This document shows positions 1 through 10,180 of a stretch of DNA of 64,000 nucleotides, in pieces. The stretch is from contig CM023454.1 of NCBI GenBank assembly GCA_013339765.2, forward strand, positions 56,326,826 through 56,390,825, given 5' to 3'. Position 1 is the first letter of the stretch. Each line of letters opens with the position of its first letter. The stretch is from Haemaphysalis longicornis (Eukaryota; Arthropoda; Arachnida; Ixodida; Ixodidae). The translations under genes and the position numbers were made by a program. Under the pieces are notes generated by a model, which saw nothing but the letters and a program-made list of their open reading frames with translations, did no database searches and was not told the origin of the DNA.

Positions 1-1659
1 AGCAGTGGACGGAGGTACTTGGGTTACCCTGATTCCCAAAGAAGGTCCCGAAGCTCCCTGCCTCGGAAGCAGAGAGGGAGGCAATCCGCCGGAGCTTGAA
101 CTGGGCTCTGACGGCCACCGTTAGAGGTTTCTACTTTTCACCTTTTCTCATTTACCACGGTCGGTTACTGTATGAGTATGGGGCTTGGTGTCCGTGGTGT
201 CGCCAATATTGTCACCAAGATTACTCGAGGTGCCTTGTGCGGGGACAGCCAATGCTTTTTCAGTTTTTCCTCTAGAAGGTGAATATGTCTTGTAAATTAA
301 AGTAAGGAGCAGAGACTGCCATTCTTTCACAAAAGAACAATCCACCCATGGCTGTTCGTGCTACATATTTTCATCACTGATAACGTGGTTATGTATGTGC
401 GCAGGTGTAGTGGTGCGGGTTTCACCACGCAAAGAAGTACCAGGTATACGCCTCTACGCAGGAAGAGAAGGAAGAAAGCGGCTTGGGCTCGGGGTAATAT
501 AATACCTCGAATCGCTTCAAGGTCTGGGTTGTGCATGGCGCGCCGGATACTGGAGTTCTTCACGCATAAACTTCGCCTTTGTCGAGTCCGGGTTCGTCCT
601 GGAAGGCCCTTCTGAGTTGTTCCAGTAAGCTCTGTCATGTCGGTCGCGTTTTAAAGGTGCCCCGCAGCGTACACCTGACCGCAGACAAGGATTCCACGCC
701 GACCACCCAATGTTTGACGTCGAACGTCTGCCAAGCGACAAGCGCACCAGGCAAGTCCTTCCTATTTTGGTCAATCTCTCGTTCCTCAATATTGCAGGGC
801 TGCGCCTTTTACATTCGTGAAATTGTTACAAAACAAAGGCCACTTTTCACAAACAGATATAGGCAATAATTTCCTCCTGAAGGTGCCATTCATATTTATA
901 TTCAATATTCCTTGAGCGTTTCAAACAATATGTAATGCCTGAGATGGTTTTGATGCAAGCTTTTTATTTAATTTCGTAATCCTTGCTCTGGTTCGAGATT
1001 TCAAACATTCTGAACTTTTGTTCGTATCGAGCTTCTTTCTGGAGAACACCAAATGGAGAATCTCAGCATTGTTGATGCCATTATAGCAGATGCAAATTCT
1101 TATTTCAAAAAGCGAAGGTGTATCTCCTGAACAAAAGTTGAAAACATCAACTAAGATAACAAAAAACGGCCTACCGGAAAAGATGTTATCTTAAAATGTC
1201 CTTCTTTGGAAAGACAAAAACTACACCATCTTGCCGTAGGGGAAAGCTGAGTAATAGGCGAAGCAGGCATGAGGTCGATTCAAGTGCCCAGTAGTTTTCA
1301 GTTCGTCGTTTCCGCGAGGTTGAGGTACGTAGCTACCGTTATATTTACCGTTTTGTTTCCATGGTAACTACCACACTTTTCTCATACTGGAACTACGAAA
1401 TGGGAAATTACCTTGACCCCATGGCTGTTTCGCACACTACTCACGGTTTCCCTACGGAAAGATGGTGTACTTTTATTGGAGGGGGTGGGTATTAGAGTGG
1501 AGAGGCATTAAAGAGAGAGAGGGAGAAACGTTGTATATAGTATGAGTTTGTATTCATATAAGCATTATCATCATCATGTTAAACGTAGGTGACGTCGAGC
1601 TGTGGTTGGAGTTCCGCTTTGAATATCACTGCCTTATGGTCTATATTTAATGTCAAGGG
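1..1659. other. Unassigned region, no gene recognised
   Basis: I see no gene here. Bases 480-790 are GC-rich with short overlapping open frames on both strands, none matching a family I know. Bases 850-1600 are AT-richer, with no open frame worth reporting. Nothing resembling a terminal repeat or an RT motif was found on either strand. Confidence 0.5.
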
Positions 1660-1803
1660 CTGTTGCAGTGGATGAACCGTAAAGTTGCTGGAGATGAGGT
1701 CGATGCACGTTCCCCGGATGATTGTGGGCTAGTACTAATCACGGCCCACCGAGACTCGCCTACGCACGCCGCTGCAGATGAAGATGAAACGTCGATGGCG
1801 TGT

Positions 1804-1943
1804 GAAGCGTGCTCGTCTCGATCCGACCCAGGAAGACACCGGCAACACTGCCGCTTCAGGAGCCCTTAAAGGAGAAGCGTGCTCGTCTCCTGCCGGGCCA
1901 AGAAGACACCGGCAACAGTGTCGTTCCAGGAGCGACACAAGGG
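1804..1943 (+). repeat. 70-bp imperfect tandem duplication
   Basis: Two adjacent copies begin at 1804 and 1874, both opening with GAAGCGTGCTCGTCTC and both containing AAGACACCGGCAACA. The period is 70 bp, so the unit is not a multiple of three and would shift any frame. It lies about 135 bp upstream of the LTR element at 2079 and is outside its TSD, so it belongs to the flank. Confidence 0.75.
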
Positions 1944-2078
1944 TGAGAAACCACCGGGAGTTCACAAGCCGAGCTTGCGTAGTAGAGTGTGGATGGCGCA
2001 ACAACGAGAACGACACGGCAGACATAGCAGCGACCATCAAATGTTTCGCATCTAAAATTTCACGAAAGAGATGCAGGT

Positions 2079-2616
2079 TGTGGGAATCGTGGATAACCGC
2101 GACTCGCGATCCCGAGCCGGCGCGCGAATCGGGAGAGACTTGTGCGCTGAAACCGGTCCGGCGCTCCGCTGGTTTGTCGGCGTCCCCCGAGAGATGGCAC
2201 CACCTATCCGTGCAGGCATAGGCGGGAAAGGCGCGACCGTGTGCGCGCGGTGGTCGTGAGAGTCTCGGCGGAGATCCGGTCGGGGCGAGATCGGCGGAAC
2301 GCATCGGTGGTGGATACATGCATCTCAGGTGGGAGCTTTGTTTGTCGCGCGCCGTGAGTGCCTGCCTCACGTTCGCGGTCACGACCCGGACGGCGTGATT
2401 CGTGAACGCCGTAGAGCCTTGTGCTCGCATGCTTTGGTATTCCCCAAATAAACGGCTGTGCTTCGGCACTACTGTCTGCTGTATTATCGTATCGGCGAAC
2501 GTCGCTGGGCGGCCATAGGCATGGAAGCCCGCGTGGTTGACACGCCGGGAGCTAGTGTGGGGGCCTACCCCAGAGTGCTGGCAAGGTCCCCGAGGAACCC
2601 CCTCAAATATCCCACA
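2079..2616 (+). repeat. 5' LTR of LTR-A
   Basis: It begins TGTGGGAATCGTGG and ends in CCACA, the usual TG...CA boundaries, and aligns along its length with 4286-4798. It carries a polyadenylation hexamer AATAAA at 2447-2452. Relative to the 3' LTR it has about 21 extra bases near 2215-2240 and a 4-bp duplication (TTTG) near 2338. Confidence 0.88.
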
Positions 2617-2634
2617 TGGCGCCCGAACGTGGAT
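2617..2634 (+). other. Primer-binding site of LTR-A (tRNA-Lys-like)
   Basis: TGGCGCCCGAACGTGGAT starts immediately after the 5' LTR. The first 12 bases equal the classic primer site complementary to the 3' end of a tRNA-Lys. Its position and the leading TGG (complement of tRNA CCA) support the 5' LTR boundary. Confidence 0.8.
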
Positions 2635-4273
2635 CTCGTTTTAAGACGAATTCGAGGTTGCTAGCCCCCCGAGAAATGCGTTGCTGCAGTCGTAGCCCGC
2701 TACCTTTTGTCCGGAATACGTCGGACGAAACGCCTCGCGCCAGTCGGTTGCAGGCAGACAGTTATGGTGCCCGATGCAGCCGTGACGGCCAATGTGTAAA
2801 CCTTCTGTCAAGCACCAGGCGGTACGCATTTGAAGGATACCTCCGAGAATCGCAGTCGCGGCCTGCTTGCGAGAAGGAGGTGCGTATGCCTTGTTCCAAC
2901 ATGGCGGCGGGTCGCTTTCCTCGTAGCGCCGTCAACGCGCATTCGCGCCGGCGGCGCCGGTTGAAGTTTCCCGCAGGTGCGGCGGACACTAGCGAGTTCG
3001 CAATCCGCACGAGAGCCTGCCGCTACTGCGTTTCGAATCCGAGGCGGAGTGTTTGCCGATTTGACGCATGACAAAGAGTGAGGGGGATCGCTGAAGAATC
3101 AGTCTCCTCTCCCTGCGGGGGGGAAGCGGGAGCAATGGGACCGTTGTCTCCGCGCTTCCGGAGTGCGTGCGTCTCGATGCCAGGAAGTCTCCGCTCGAGA
3201 TTCCGTTTAGGCAGTAAGAGCTTCGCGCGGCTCGGCAGCGGGCACGTTGGTCGCGAGAGATCGCCAGTATTTGTAAGAGACGGACTGTCAGGTGACCTAT
3301 ACCGGTGATGTGCGCCCGTAAGCCACTGATATTGCTGTGGGCGCTGGCTCTACGGCAGCTTGTATTGCTGCGAGTTAGTTGCAGGATCCCTCCTGCTTGA
3401 CGCTGATGCAGCTTTGCAGACCAACGCACCAAGCCGAAATTACTCGGACGGGTGTTTCGATGCTGACCCCCCGTAATAGTCATGCGAGCTACCTCCAGGT
3501 GGGGTGGCTGCTGGAGCACAGTTGCCGGACTCGTGATTCCGCGAGCAAGCGAACGGTGCAAGGACGAGTACCCCCGGGCATCTTTGTTACCCTATTTGGC
3601 GAGGTCGTCGATAAGGTTTCCGGCCAGTCACAACAGGTTGCGGAGTCCCGCTGCTTCCCACTTCAAGTTTGGCGATCGTTTGATCCAGTCGGTGAGAGCG
3701 AGACCTGCAGCAAACGGATACCACCGGGAGCCACGCCAGTCACCACTGCCACGGACAGCGAGGATGGCCTGCTGAACCACCGGCGGGGCCGAGCGCGGCC
3801 CGCGGAGCTACCGCCAGTTGCTTCTCCGGCCTGCCGGGCGGCAGCCAACCATTCGGGAGGACCTGCGGCCGAAGCGGCCACGGAACCCAGGAGGCAGCGG
3901 CACCTGGTGCCTACGCGAGTGGCGCGAGCCTTCGGGCAGCAGCAGTGGGCGCCGCCGTTCCTGTCACCGCCTCGAGCTGGGAGTTGTGGTCGCATCACGG
4001 CGCGACCCCGGCGTTCGTCCGCTGCGGCTGCGGGCTACCCCCGAGCCGGCGAACCTGCTGTGCTGCCCAGCCGTGAGGGACTCGGAACCTGTGCAATGTG
4101 TTTGCGGGTTTGTGAGGCGAGCATCGCGACGGCGGCATCGTGTGGCGATACTGTGGTGTGGACTGGCGTAGAAGTGGCGTGCGGTGGCTGTTTTTGCTTG
4201 AGTGCTGACTTGAGGCGTCGTGACGAGTGTGCTGCAACGTGGCGTCACTCAATCCCAAGTGGCGTTCCGTTTT
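2635..4273 (+). other. Interior of LTR-A, no recognisable coding sequence
   Basis: About 1.64 kb of GC-rich sequence. Several long open frames overlap on both strands (for example 3379-4275 on plus and 2989-3561 on minus), as expected from high GC. None has a retroelement motif or a plausible conserved domain. A run of short oligo-C/G patches near 3775-4060 encodes Pro/Arg/Ala-rich peptides in every frame. It may hold packaging or dimerisation signals, but none can be identified by eye. Confidence 0.6.
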
Positions 4274-4285
4274 AGGGGGGAGGAG
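4274..4285 (+). other. Polypurine tract of LTR-A
   Basis: AGGGGGGAGGAG is an uninterrupted 12-base purine run abutting the TG of the 3' LTR, the expected place for plus-strand priming. It independently fixes the 3' LTR start at 4286. Confidence 0.8.
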
Positions 4286-4798
4286 TGTGGGAATCGTGGA
4301 GAACCGTGACCCGCAATCCCGAGCCGGCGCGCGCTTCGTGAGAGGCTTGTGTGCTGAAACCGGTCCGGCGCTCCGCTGGTTCGTCGGCGTCCCCCGAGAG
4401 ATGGCACCACCGATAGGTGCGACCATGTGCGCGCGGTGGTCGTGAGAGTCTCGGCGAAGACCCTGTCGGGGCGAGATCGGCGGAACGCGGCAGTGGTGGA
4501 TACATGCATCTCATGTGGGAGCTTTGTCGCGCGCCGTAAGTGCCTGCCTCCCGTTCGCGGTCACGACCCGGACGGCGTCATTCGTGAACGCCGTCGAGCC
4601 TTCTGCTCGCATGCTTTGGGATTCTCCAAATGAACGGCTGTGCTTCGGCACTACCGTCTACTGTGTTCTCGTATCGGCGAACCTCGATGGCCCGCCGTCG
4701 GCATGGGAGCCCGCCGGTTGACACGCCGGGAGCTAGCGTGGGGGCCTACCCCACAGTGCTGGAAAAATCTCCGAGGAACCCCCCTCACATATCCAACA
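4286..4798 (+). repeat. 3' LTR of LTR-A
   Basis: It starts TGTGGGAATCGTGG and ends ATCCAACA, collinear with 2079-2616 at roughly 92% identity by eye apart from indels. The hexamer that is AATAAA in the 5' LTR is AATGAA here (4629-4634), so the copy that should supply the 3' end of the RNA has a damaged polyadenylation signal. Confidence 0.88.
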
Positions 4799-5109
4799 AG
4801 GTAGATCGCGCGAAAGACCACGAGTGCAGAAAAAAGAACGGGAAGCATCACCAGGGGTCACAAAAGAAGGTTTGACTAGAGAAGGAGGAACAAGGCTCGG
4901 GAGTTCTCTATAGAGAACGGAACGTGTTCGAGAGGCGCCGTGCGATAGTCTAGCTCACGATAACCTGGTACACCAGCGCTACTAGATCGGTCTGTGGATT
5001 TGGCGCTTCACAATCAAGAACGTAGGTCCCAAACAAAGGAGGTGTACTCGAGGACTGGTGGGATCAGAAAGCAACAGGCATCTAGTTTTGTGTTTTTAGA
5101 TTATGTTCT
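4799..5109. other. Short spacer with a 16-bp palindrome
   Basis: There is no gene. It opens with the AGGT target-site copy of LTR-A. GTTCTCTATAGAGAAC at 4903-4918 is a perfect palindrome, which may be coincidental. Confidence 0.4.
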
Positions 5110-6060
5110 CAATTTTCCGTTCAAAAAGATAGTTTAGTGAACGCTTGAGCGCAGATATTGTCAATGTAGGCATTCCATTTAGATTGTTGCTAATCATTAA
5201 CTTTAAGTACTTTGTAGATGAGAGATTCTTATTGATTTACTATCCAATTTTGTAAATATACTGTAAAAGGTTTCGCTTTGTGGTTATTGTCATGCGTAGT
5301 GTTTTAGCATAATTTATCCGAATTTTTCTTTGGTTGCACCAGTCTGCAAGAATAAAAATGCTCTCATTAGCACAATCTGGCTCGAAATATCACTAATAAC
5401 CGAATACACAACATATTCATCCACGAACAGTTTTTCAGTAACGGCTTGATGTGCCACCGGCAATGTCATTTATAATTATCAAAAATTATAATGGTCTGAG
5501 CGCAGATCCTTGAGAAAATCCGGACAAGAGTGTGATATGGTTAGATCGAAGAAATTCTCATTCACGAAGCTGAGTACGTTCAGTAAATATGGTTCAATCA
5601 AATACAACAGCCCATCCGCAAGGACAATTTTTTGTAATTTGTCAATAAGCAACCTATGGGGCACACGTTAATGCTCTTGATAGGTCCAAGACCACAGCAT
5701 GAATTTGTTGGCGGGTGTGTAAAGCTGATGTGAAGTAATAAATTGCATTCACCAGCTGATTCATAATAGAAACAAACTCACAAAAACAATGCTGATACTG
5801 ACCAAAAAAATTTGACTCGAGGTGCTAGAGTAGGCTGCTGGCTACAATGTGTTCGCACATTTTGCAACGTGCACTTATTAGTAAGATTGGTATGACATTA
5901 GCCGGTTTTAATTTTTCACAAGATCCTAATACTGGTACAACCTTGGCTGGGTAGCATACAATAATGAAGAGAGGCACTAAAGACCATATAGAGGGATTTA
6001 TAAAGTAGTTCGAAGTACTGTTCCTTAAATCCCGTGGGTGTATTGTCAACCCACTTGATT
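5110..6060 (-). pseudogene. Decayed LINE reverse transcriptase, CR1/L2/Jockey group
   Basis: Read on minus in shifting frames, RT blocks appear in order. First is a finger block (AKVVPVLGSCEKLKPANVI, 5825-6049), then a GFR-like block and a LDLSRAL block replacing LDFSKAFD. HRLLIDKLQK and a degraded SGVPQGS block read SGFSQGSALRPL come next. A thumb block contains KTLRMTITTK and KYLKLMISNNL. The catalytic FADD box reads FVDE, so the enzyme is dead. There are several stops and frameshifts. No endonuclease or tail was found, so this is an internal fragment. Clade placement within APE-type LINEs is not resolved by eye. Confidence 0.72.
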
Positions 6061-6829
6061 TTCTAGCAATATTTTTACGAGCAAGGAAAATATGTCTTCA
6101 TACTTATACTAACATCTTCCATCGATGATCTACAGAAACAAAAAGCGGGTATTCGTGAGTAGTAGGCGCCACGAAATTAGCGGAAGTACAACCAGCCCTA
6201 ATCTTTTCTGCAACGCGTTTACGCGAACGCGCCGTCTGAAGCTTTGGTGGATCACGTTCGTCAGGTTGTACAATCTGTATATTTTGTATTTATTTTAGAT
6301 GTTCCAACTTTGGAGGACTTTATCTTTGTTTTTTGTGTGGTTATAAAGTTTATCAATAACCCCAGCAGCAACAAAAAGCCGAAAGTTGTTATGAAGAGCA
6401 CAAAAAAAAGAACAACTTGCCGATTGCATAAATTTAATTCAATTCAAGTCTATTTCTTTAATTTTCCAGAGGTTTCTGAGAAACTTCCTTGGCTAAACGC
6501 TGTTTTACACAGCTTGGCGGGGCCCGGGAAGCCATTACAAGACAGCAACGGCGGAGCACTACGTACAGAAACAAAAATAAAAAAATACGAATGGTAAAGA
6601 ATGAAGACCAGAGAGAAATTCAGGGTGTACAACTTCATAACTAACCGAATTAACTTCGATACAGGATTAAATACACACCTACTGTACGAGAAACACAGTT
6701 AACCACATAGTAATTAAATAAACACTCTTCAAAGTCCTACTAAAAAATTTAAATGACACACGAAATAAATCATAACAATAAACATATCAAACAAGCTTTA
6801 CACGCGAGTAGAGCAACATCAATTTACTT

Positions 6830-9620
6830 GCTTACAAGACATTGTCGCATATCTTTGAATGTTAAGAGAGTGTAACTGATTAACATAAACGGCAGATTAT
6901 GATGGAGCATCTGAAATTTGTAAGTGGTTTGAAACCGGGATACAAACCACTCATCTGTGCTTCGTGTATCAACACATTTGATATTGGACGTCAAAGAGGC
7001 AGTTTCTGCGAGAAAGCATTTGTGCGTACTGGATGAAAAACAAAACATGTGCAGTATTCAGAAGTTTTACATGTTTTCAATTTTAACAATAATATACAAG
7101 GGAAACAAGGTGCGCGTTGAAGACAGATAACCAACGTCAGCAGCGTTGCGAATGATTTTCTTTTGCAAGATTATAATTTCTTCGATGTTTTCCTTCGTAG
7201 TAGTCAACCACACCAAACTGCAATAATTAAGATCCCAAGCAAATATGGCATGATCAATGCTGAGTTTTGCGTGCAGTGGAAATAAAGATCGGCAGGGCCA
7301 CAGAGCACCAGCGGGTGCGGATAATTTAGAACAAATGTGATCGATGTGTGCATCCCAGGCTAAATTTGAGGAAAATGTAACTGCAAGTATTTTATGTTCA
7401 TCTATGACTGCTATCTTCTGACTAGCATAAATGCAATGCTGATGTAGTTTACTTCCTTGTTCTTGCGCGGAAAATAATAATTTTAAAGTTGGAAGGATAA
7501 TTTCTAATGCAGTTGGATTGCGACCACTGGTGTAGTTTGTTGAGAACCGCGTCACACTCTCCGATCACGTCATCAAGATTTCTTACAGAAAACAGCAAGG
7601 TACAATCACCAGCGTATATAATGTATTTTACGGCTGTGTCAATGTTAACAATGTCATTACGTAAAGGTTGACTAAGATTGGCCCTAGTACACTACCCTGG
7701 GGTACACCACATTGTAACGTAAGAAACCATGAACGGCAACTGCCAATGCATACACACTGATGCCTATCCCTTATATAAGACCTTAGCAAGGACAGGGGCA
7801 AACCACGAATTTCATAATGAGAAAGCTTATCTATTAGTACACGATGTTGTAGGCAATAAAAGGCTTTGCTGAAATCAATGAATGGGCCAATGGTATACAG
7901 CTTTTCTTCGAAATTACACAGTACTGTTCTTTTAGTGTTCGTAACGCCGATTCCGTAGACCTTCCGGCACGAAATCCAAACTGAGCATCACTTAGAATTT
8001 TATGTTTGTCTAAGAATTTTACAAGTCGTGCACAAATTATTTCTTCAATTCGTTTTGAAAAAATAGGTATCACCAGGATTGGTGTGTAGTTTGCCACCGA
8101 ATTCTTGTCATCACCCTTGTACAGCACAGACACTCTTGATTTTTCATCGCAGAAGGGTATACACCCGACGCAAACATCAGGTTAAAAATATAAACAAGTA
8201 TTGGAGCAATGGAATGTATAATATACTTTATTGGCTTTACCTGTATATTGTCGACGTCAAGCGCCTTGCTATCATTTAGGCTTAAAAAGGTTCGGATAAT
8301 TTCGAATTCATCAGTAAGTTCGGAGAACAGGCTGTCAATAGGCACGGGGAGTGATATCTCTACTGTAGGTGAACTATTATCTACGGATGAAACGTTTACA
8401 AAATGCGAATTGAAATGATGTGCCAGAATCCTCGGGTCAGTACCTCGTTGTTATGCGTAATATTTTCAGGACTCACTTTTTGGTCTCTGCTACCACGAAC
8501 GGTGTTTAAAGCTTTCCAGGTTTCATGTGGGCGGTTTTTCGCAAAGTTAGAAAACAATTCTTTGTAATAGGATGTTTTAGCATGTCTACGTTGAGCATTC
8601 AATTTATTTCTTAGAATCTTAAATTCCTTTAAGGGTTCTGGCAGACGTGTCTTAAGGATAGAATGATAAAGGCGGTTCTTTTTTCTTATCAACGTTAAGC
8701 GCGTGCGTGTAATCCATGGCTTTTTAGCCTGTTTGTAATGCTTGACAGTCTTGAAAGGAAAGTGTGACCTATATATCTGCGCAAAGGTGTTCATAAATGA
8801 CGAATACGCCGTATTTACGTCACTTTTATTTAACACAAATGACCAGTCACACAAGGAAATAGCATGCTTTTTTTTAACGCTTCAGTAGCCTGATCAGATA
8901 CAAACTGCCGAGTAATGGGTTCTGATTTTGGATTCTGTGTAAGATGAATACTATACAGCATAAAAATATGACAGTGATCGCTAAGGTCAGATGACACCGT
9001 ACCAGCCTCAAAAATAAATGTTTCAATATTTGTAATGAATAGATCAAGACAAGATGAAGATGACACACTGTCTCTAGTCGGCATAGTGATTACCGTAGTA
9101 CAACCACTGGAGTGAATTATTCTTGTGAAGTCATGGACAGTGCGACATTGTTCTAGAATATTTATATTAAAGTCACCGCCGCAAAGAAGATAAAGAATAT
9201 TGGAGGAGATGTGATCCAGCAGCTTCTCGAAGAAGGCAAAAAAGAGAGCTATATTGGCATTCGGTGGACGGTATACCCTTCTTACAATTCTTACAGAGTC
9301 AGTACCCCGTAGTCCTCAGTTGTTACACAAAACTCGGACAATACTGTGTAATTATTAGGAGTTTTAGCATAAATTGCAATTCCACCACATCGGCGAATTT
9401 AGCGATTAGGAAAAAAAGTATTGTATCCAACAAACGGGATCATCAGTATACCATGTCTCTGTCATTATCAAGAGATAACACTGAAACAAAAATTGTTGCA
9501 GGAATTGGGTGATATAATCTTGTTTGTTAGATGCAGATTGGGTATTATTGTTCAAGACAGACGCATGCTGCTGGGTATTAATGGACTGCGGCAAAGCAAA
9601 TTCGTGATAGAGCATTTGTG
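6830..9620 (-). pseudogene. LINE-8k ORF2: APE endonuclease and reverse transcriptase, broken
   Basis: Endonuclease: LLIMTETWYTDD (9406-9615), an intact GDFN box at 9167-9178, DLFITN, and SDHC at about 8972-8983. A linker follows (KPWITRTRLTLIRKKNRLYH, 8396-8854). The RT has QFGFRAGRSTESAL (7834-8133), GVPQGSVLGPIL near 7672-7712, the active site, and HKILAVTFSSNLAWDAHID (7067-7555). The FADD/YADD box reads YAGD at 7605-7616, so the first catalytic aspartate has become glycine. At least six frame changes are needed to follow the protein. Confidence 0.82.
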
Positions 9621-9662
9621 ATGACGCTAAATAGAAGCGAGAGCTTTCTTCTGCAGTTGCGC

Positions 9663-10180
9663 TTAAGGACCAAGGGCGTTAGTGGATTGTTCCGACCATA
9701 TCTTAGCAAGCTCTGCCTCCCTGGTAATCTGTATCGCTTCGGCGTCATCATTTTTCAGTGCGGAGATTTTGCCGTTGTATGCCCACACCGATTTCCACGC
9801 ATGGTCATGCTTTCTTCTAAATGCCATGCCGAACAACCTTTTCAATGAGAGACAGAGATGCTCGTTAGCGTACACTGGTTCACGAGTGGCCAATCAAATG
9901 TCACTGTTCTTCAGCCTCATCCTTTTTGCCTTTTTCAAGGCAAGATCCCGCTTTGCGCGTGACCGGAACTGAAGCTAGTATATTACTCTTGTCAGGAATT
10001 CGTGTGGGCACACGATGACAAGCGTCGATATCAGATTCTTCAATCGGTTCACGGATCGCGGCACCGATTTTGGCGAGGCTGCTCACGACATTCTCGTTTT
10101 CGGTTTGTTCCACGCCCTGAATTTCGAAGTTTCGCTTAGAATCTGATTCTCTCTCGATGAAACTCCCTTGGCTTTAAAAT
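9663..10180 (-). pseudogene. LINE-8k ORF1 (nucleic-acid-binding protein) remnant
   Basis: Two frame-shifted pieces, 9901-10113 and 9663-9893, together give the ORF1 C-terminal domain typical of tick CR1/L2-type LINEs. They show IDACHRVPTR in the first and YANEHL...WKSVWAYNGKISA in the second. ORF1 proteins bind element RNA to form the ribonucleoprotein. A one- or two-base shift at about 9895 separates the pieces. Upstream sequence to 10456 is open in places but not recognisable. Confidence 0.7.

Larger units (their letters stand above)
2079..4798 (+). mobile_element. Compact LTR retroelement (LTR-A), apparently non-autonomous
   Basis: The element has direct LTRs at both ends (538 and 513 bp), a PBS directly after the 5' LTR, and a purine tract directly before the 3' LTR. 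A 4-bp TSD, AGGT, lies at 2075-2078 and 4799-4802. The interior is only about 1.67 kb, GC-rich, and contains no Gag zinc knuckle, protease DTG, RT YxDD or integrase HHCC/DDE signature in any frame. The 298-codon frame at 3379-4275 is Pro/Ala/Arg-rich and looks compositional. By family logic this is a TRIM/LARD-like element that borrows its enzymes. LTR divergence is about 8% by eye, so the insertion is old. It could also be an autonomous element that lost its coding region. Confidence 0.85.
6425..10180 (-). mobile_element. Near full-length LINE (LINE-8k), decayed, minus strand
   Basis: Reading right to left, the order is ORF1 C-terminal domain (9663-10180), APE endonuclease, RT and C-terminal region (6830-9620), then a 3' UTR ending in a short GAATT-type tail at about 6429-6449. 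This is the layout of a two-ORF APE-type non-LTR retrotransposon of the CR1/L2 group. Multiple frameshifts and stops and a mutated RT active site show it is inactive. The 5' limit is uncertain; the sequence to about 10456 may be part of ORF1. Confidence 0.82.

Noticed and set aside
3379..4275. 298-codon plus frame inside LTR-A as a possible Gag
   Set aside because: Pro/Ala/Arg-rich throughout, begins without ATG support, and lacks a zinc knuckle or capsid motif. The overlapping frames on both strands are equally open because of GC content.
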